DNA from: Pseudomonadota bacterium
Lineage (GTDB): Bacteria > Bdellovibrionota_C > UBA2361 > OMII01
NCBI GenBank assembly: GCA_027486155.1
Contig: JAIXPR010000154.1
Coordinates: forward strand, 1-7,949
Direction: 5' to 3'
DNA length: 7,949 nucleotides
A model generated the notes under the pieces. It saw only the letters and a list, made by a program, of their open reading frames with translations, made no database searches and had not been told where the DNA came from. Shown piece after piece: positions 6,297 through 7,949 of this stretch (positions within the stretch are counted from its first letter, which is position 1; every line of letters starts with the position of its first letter). A program made the translations under genes and the position numbers.

Positions 6297-7844
6297 ATGC
6301 AATCATTGATCAAAGTCATTATGTGCGGCGCGCTCCTTGCGCAATCCTTTGCGCCGGTAGCCGTTGTTGCTCAGCCGACCAAGAAGAAGCCAAATATCCT
6401 TGTCATCTGGGGAGATGATATCGGGCAGTTTAATGTGAGCGCCTATAATAACGGCATGATGGGGTACAAGACCCCGAACATCGATCGTGTCGCTAAGGAG
6501 GGAGCGCTGTTTACCGATTGGTACGGTCAACAGAGTTGCACCGCCGGACGAGCGGCGTTCATCACCGGACAATCTCCCATTCGCACCGGACTTACGAAGG
6601 TGGGACTGCCGGGAGCCCCCGAGGGTATGAAGAAGGACGACCCAACGATCGCGACCCTCCTGAAGGCTCAGGGGTACACGACCGGACAGTTCGGTAAAAA
6701 TCATCTTGGTGATCGAGATGATATGTTGCCGACCGAGCACGGGTTTGATGAGTTCTTCGGCAATCTCTATCACCTGAATGCCGAGGAGGAGCCGGAGAAT
6801 CCCGATTACCCGACCAGCCCCGATTTCAAGAAAAAGTTCGGTCCCCGTGGCGTTATCCATAGCTTCGCTGGTGGCAAGACCGTTGATACTGGGCCTCTCA
6901 CCAAGAAGCGCATGGAGACCATCGATGAAGAGGTGAACGCTAAGGCGCTCGATTTCATGGATCGAGCAAAAAAAGCGGACAAACCGTTCTTCGTATGGTG
7001 GAACTCAACCAAGATGCACATCTTCACGCACCTTAAACAAGGTGTCGCTGGTAAAACCGGGCTTGGAATATATGCCGATGGGATGGTCGAGCACGATCGC
7101 CAGATCGGAGAGCTGCTCACGAAGCTCAAGGAGCTCGGAATCGAGAACGACACGATTGTGATGTACTCAACCGACAACGGCGCCGAGGCGTTTACCTGGC
7201 CGGATGGTGGAACGACGATGTTCCGCGGTGAGAAGAACACCCAGTGGGAGGGAGGATACCGTGTTCCGTGCGCGATAAAGTGGCCTGGGGTTGTTAAACC
7301 AGGAACGGTCGTTAATGAGATCGGCGCGCATGAGGATATGATGACAACCCTGCTCGCGGCGGCGGGTGATGCTACGGCTAAGGACGATCTTCTCAAGGGG
7401 CGTAAGGTCAATGGAGCGACCTACAAGGTTCACCTTGATGGGTACAATCTTATGCCAGCGCTTCAGGGAGAGGGTGCGTGGCCTCGTAAGGATTTCATCT
7501 ACTGGACGGATGATGGTCAGCCGGCGGCGCTTCGCTATGAGAACTGGAAGATCACCTTCCTCAAGCAGAACGCGCACGGCTTGCATGTGTGGCAGACCCC
7601 ATTTGAGGAGCTCCGAGCTCCACTCATCACGAATCTTCGCATGGACCCCTTCGAGTTGGCGCACGACATCGGCATGGATTGGCAACGGTGGTACCTCGAG
7701 CACATGTTCGTGATCGCTCCGGCCGCGGCGTATGTGGGAACGTGGTTACAGAGCTTCCGCGAATTCCCTCCACGCCAGAAGCCTGGAAGCTTCAACTTGG
7801 AGCGGGTGATGGAACAGGTAACCTCGACGGCGGGCGCTTCCTAG
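6297..7844 (+). CDS. Exported arylsulfatase (formylglycine-dependent, CxAxR type), 515 aa
   Basis: This is a sulfatase of the arylsulfatase family, hydrolysing sulfate esters; the substrate cannot be read from the sequence. Residues 1-25 are a signal peptide with likely cleavage at VVA before Gln26. Catalytic features are in order and complete. Asp40-Asp41 in IWGDDIG bind the metal. CTAGR at 81-85 carries the Cys converted to formylglycine, followed by AAFITGQSPIRTGL. GKNHLG gives Lys134 and His136, and His241 follows TKM. Asp293-Asn294 in STDNGAE bind the metal, and Lys313 lies in GEKNTQWEGGYRVP. The C-terminal part has APLITNLRMDPFE and EFPPRQKPGSFNLERVMEQV, typical of roughly 500-residue bacterial arylsulfatases. 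I chose ATG 6297 because GAGGAA at 6281-6286 precedes it and a normal signal peptide follows. The frame stays open upstream to a TTG at 6228, which would spoil the signal peptide. Confidence 0.93.
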   Translation: MQSLIKVIMCGALLAQSFAPVAVVAQPTKKKPNILVIWGDDIGQFNVSAYNNGMMGYKTPNIDRVAKEGALFTDWYGQQSCTAGRAAFITGQSPIRTGLTKVGLPGAPEGMKKDDPTIATLLKAQGYTTGQFGKNHLGDRDDMLPTEHGFDEFFGNLYHLNAEEEPENPDYPTSPDFKKKFGPRGVIHSFAGGKTVDTGPLTKKRMETIDEEVNAKALDFMDRAKKADKPFFVWWNSTKMHIFTHLKQGVAGKTGLGIYADGMVEHDRQIGELLTKLKELGIENDTIVMYSTDNGAEAFTWPDGGTTMFRGEKNTQWEGGYRVPCAIKWPGVVKPGTVVNEIGAHEDMMTTLLAAAGDATAKDDLLKGRKVNGATYKVHLDGYNLMPALQGEGAWPRKDFIYWTDDGQPAALRYENWKITFLKQNAHGLHVWQTPFEELRAPLITNLRMDPFELAHDIGMDWQRWYLEHMFVIAPAAAYVGTWLQSFREFPPRQKPGSFNLERVMEQVTSTAGAS

Positions 7845-7890
7845 TAACGACTATCGGAAGAGCTTCGTTCGCTTCGCGTTTCGGTACAAA

Positions 7891-7934
7891 AGAAAAGCCC
7901 CCCGGAATCTCGCGAGAGTCCGGGGGGCTTTTCT
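7891..7934 (+). terminator. Strong bidirectional rho-independent terminator after the sulfatase gene
   Basis: A perfect 16-bp inverted repeat, AGAAAAGCCCCCCGGA at 7891-7906 and its complement at 7919-7934, encloses a 12-base loop that itself holds the palindrome TCTCGCGAGA. The GC-rich core (CCCCCCGG) is flanked by an A-run before and a T-run after, so it can terminate transcription from either side. It starts 46 bases past the sulfatase stop codon. Confidence 0.93.
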
Positions 7935-7949
7935 ATCAAGGGGCCAAGC

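Overview
The window suggests a Gram-negative bacterium of moderate GC content. Four gene products carry N-terminal export signals, and there is a formylglycine-generating enzyme/sulfatase pair. The long Thr-Pro-type linker protein and the SYLF protein fit a free-living deltaproteobacterium-like or other sulfatase-carrying lineage. There is no rRNA or conserved housekeeping gene here, so the taxonomic placement is an inference only. No tRNA, rRNA, CRISPR array, insertion sequence or phage gene was recognised.

Layout. Positions 33-458 (+) hold a small unrecognised protein with a good ribosome-binding site. It converges on 525-2135 (-), a secreted protein with a Cys-containing N-terminal domain, a 168-residue linker with Thr (or Ser) at every second residue, a conserved beta-rich FGY/DRGQPT domain and an unrecognised helical tail. 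About 670 bases without a supportable intact gene follow (2136-2802). Next come a DUF3817-type small membrane protein (2803-3084, +) and a stand-alone GHKL-type ATPase (3222-4154, +) behind an extended -10 promoter. The ATPase converges on a SYLF/Ysc84-domain secreted protein (4270-4953, -).

The right-hand third is the most interpretable part. A formylglycine-generating enzyme (5067-6113, -) and an arylsulfatase (6297-7844, +) diverge from a 183-base shared intergenic region. The sulfatase carries the CxAxR maturation motif that such an enzyme oxidises. Both proteins have N-terminal export signals, so maturation probably takes place in the periplasm after secretion. The sulfatase gene is closed by a perfect 16-bp rho-independent terminator that can work in both directions.

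No clearly new multi-gene system is visible. The points most worth following are the apparently exported modifying enzyme beside its substrate, the strict-register Thr linker protein with an uncharacterised C-terminal domain, and the orphan GHKL ATPase with a repeat-bearing leader.
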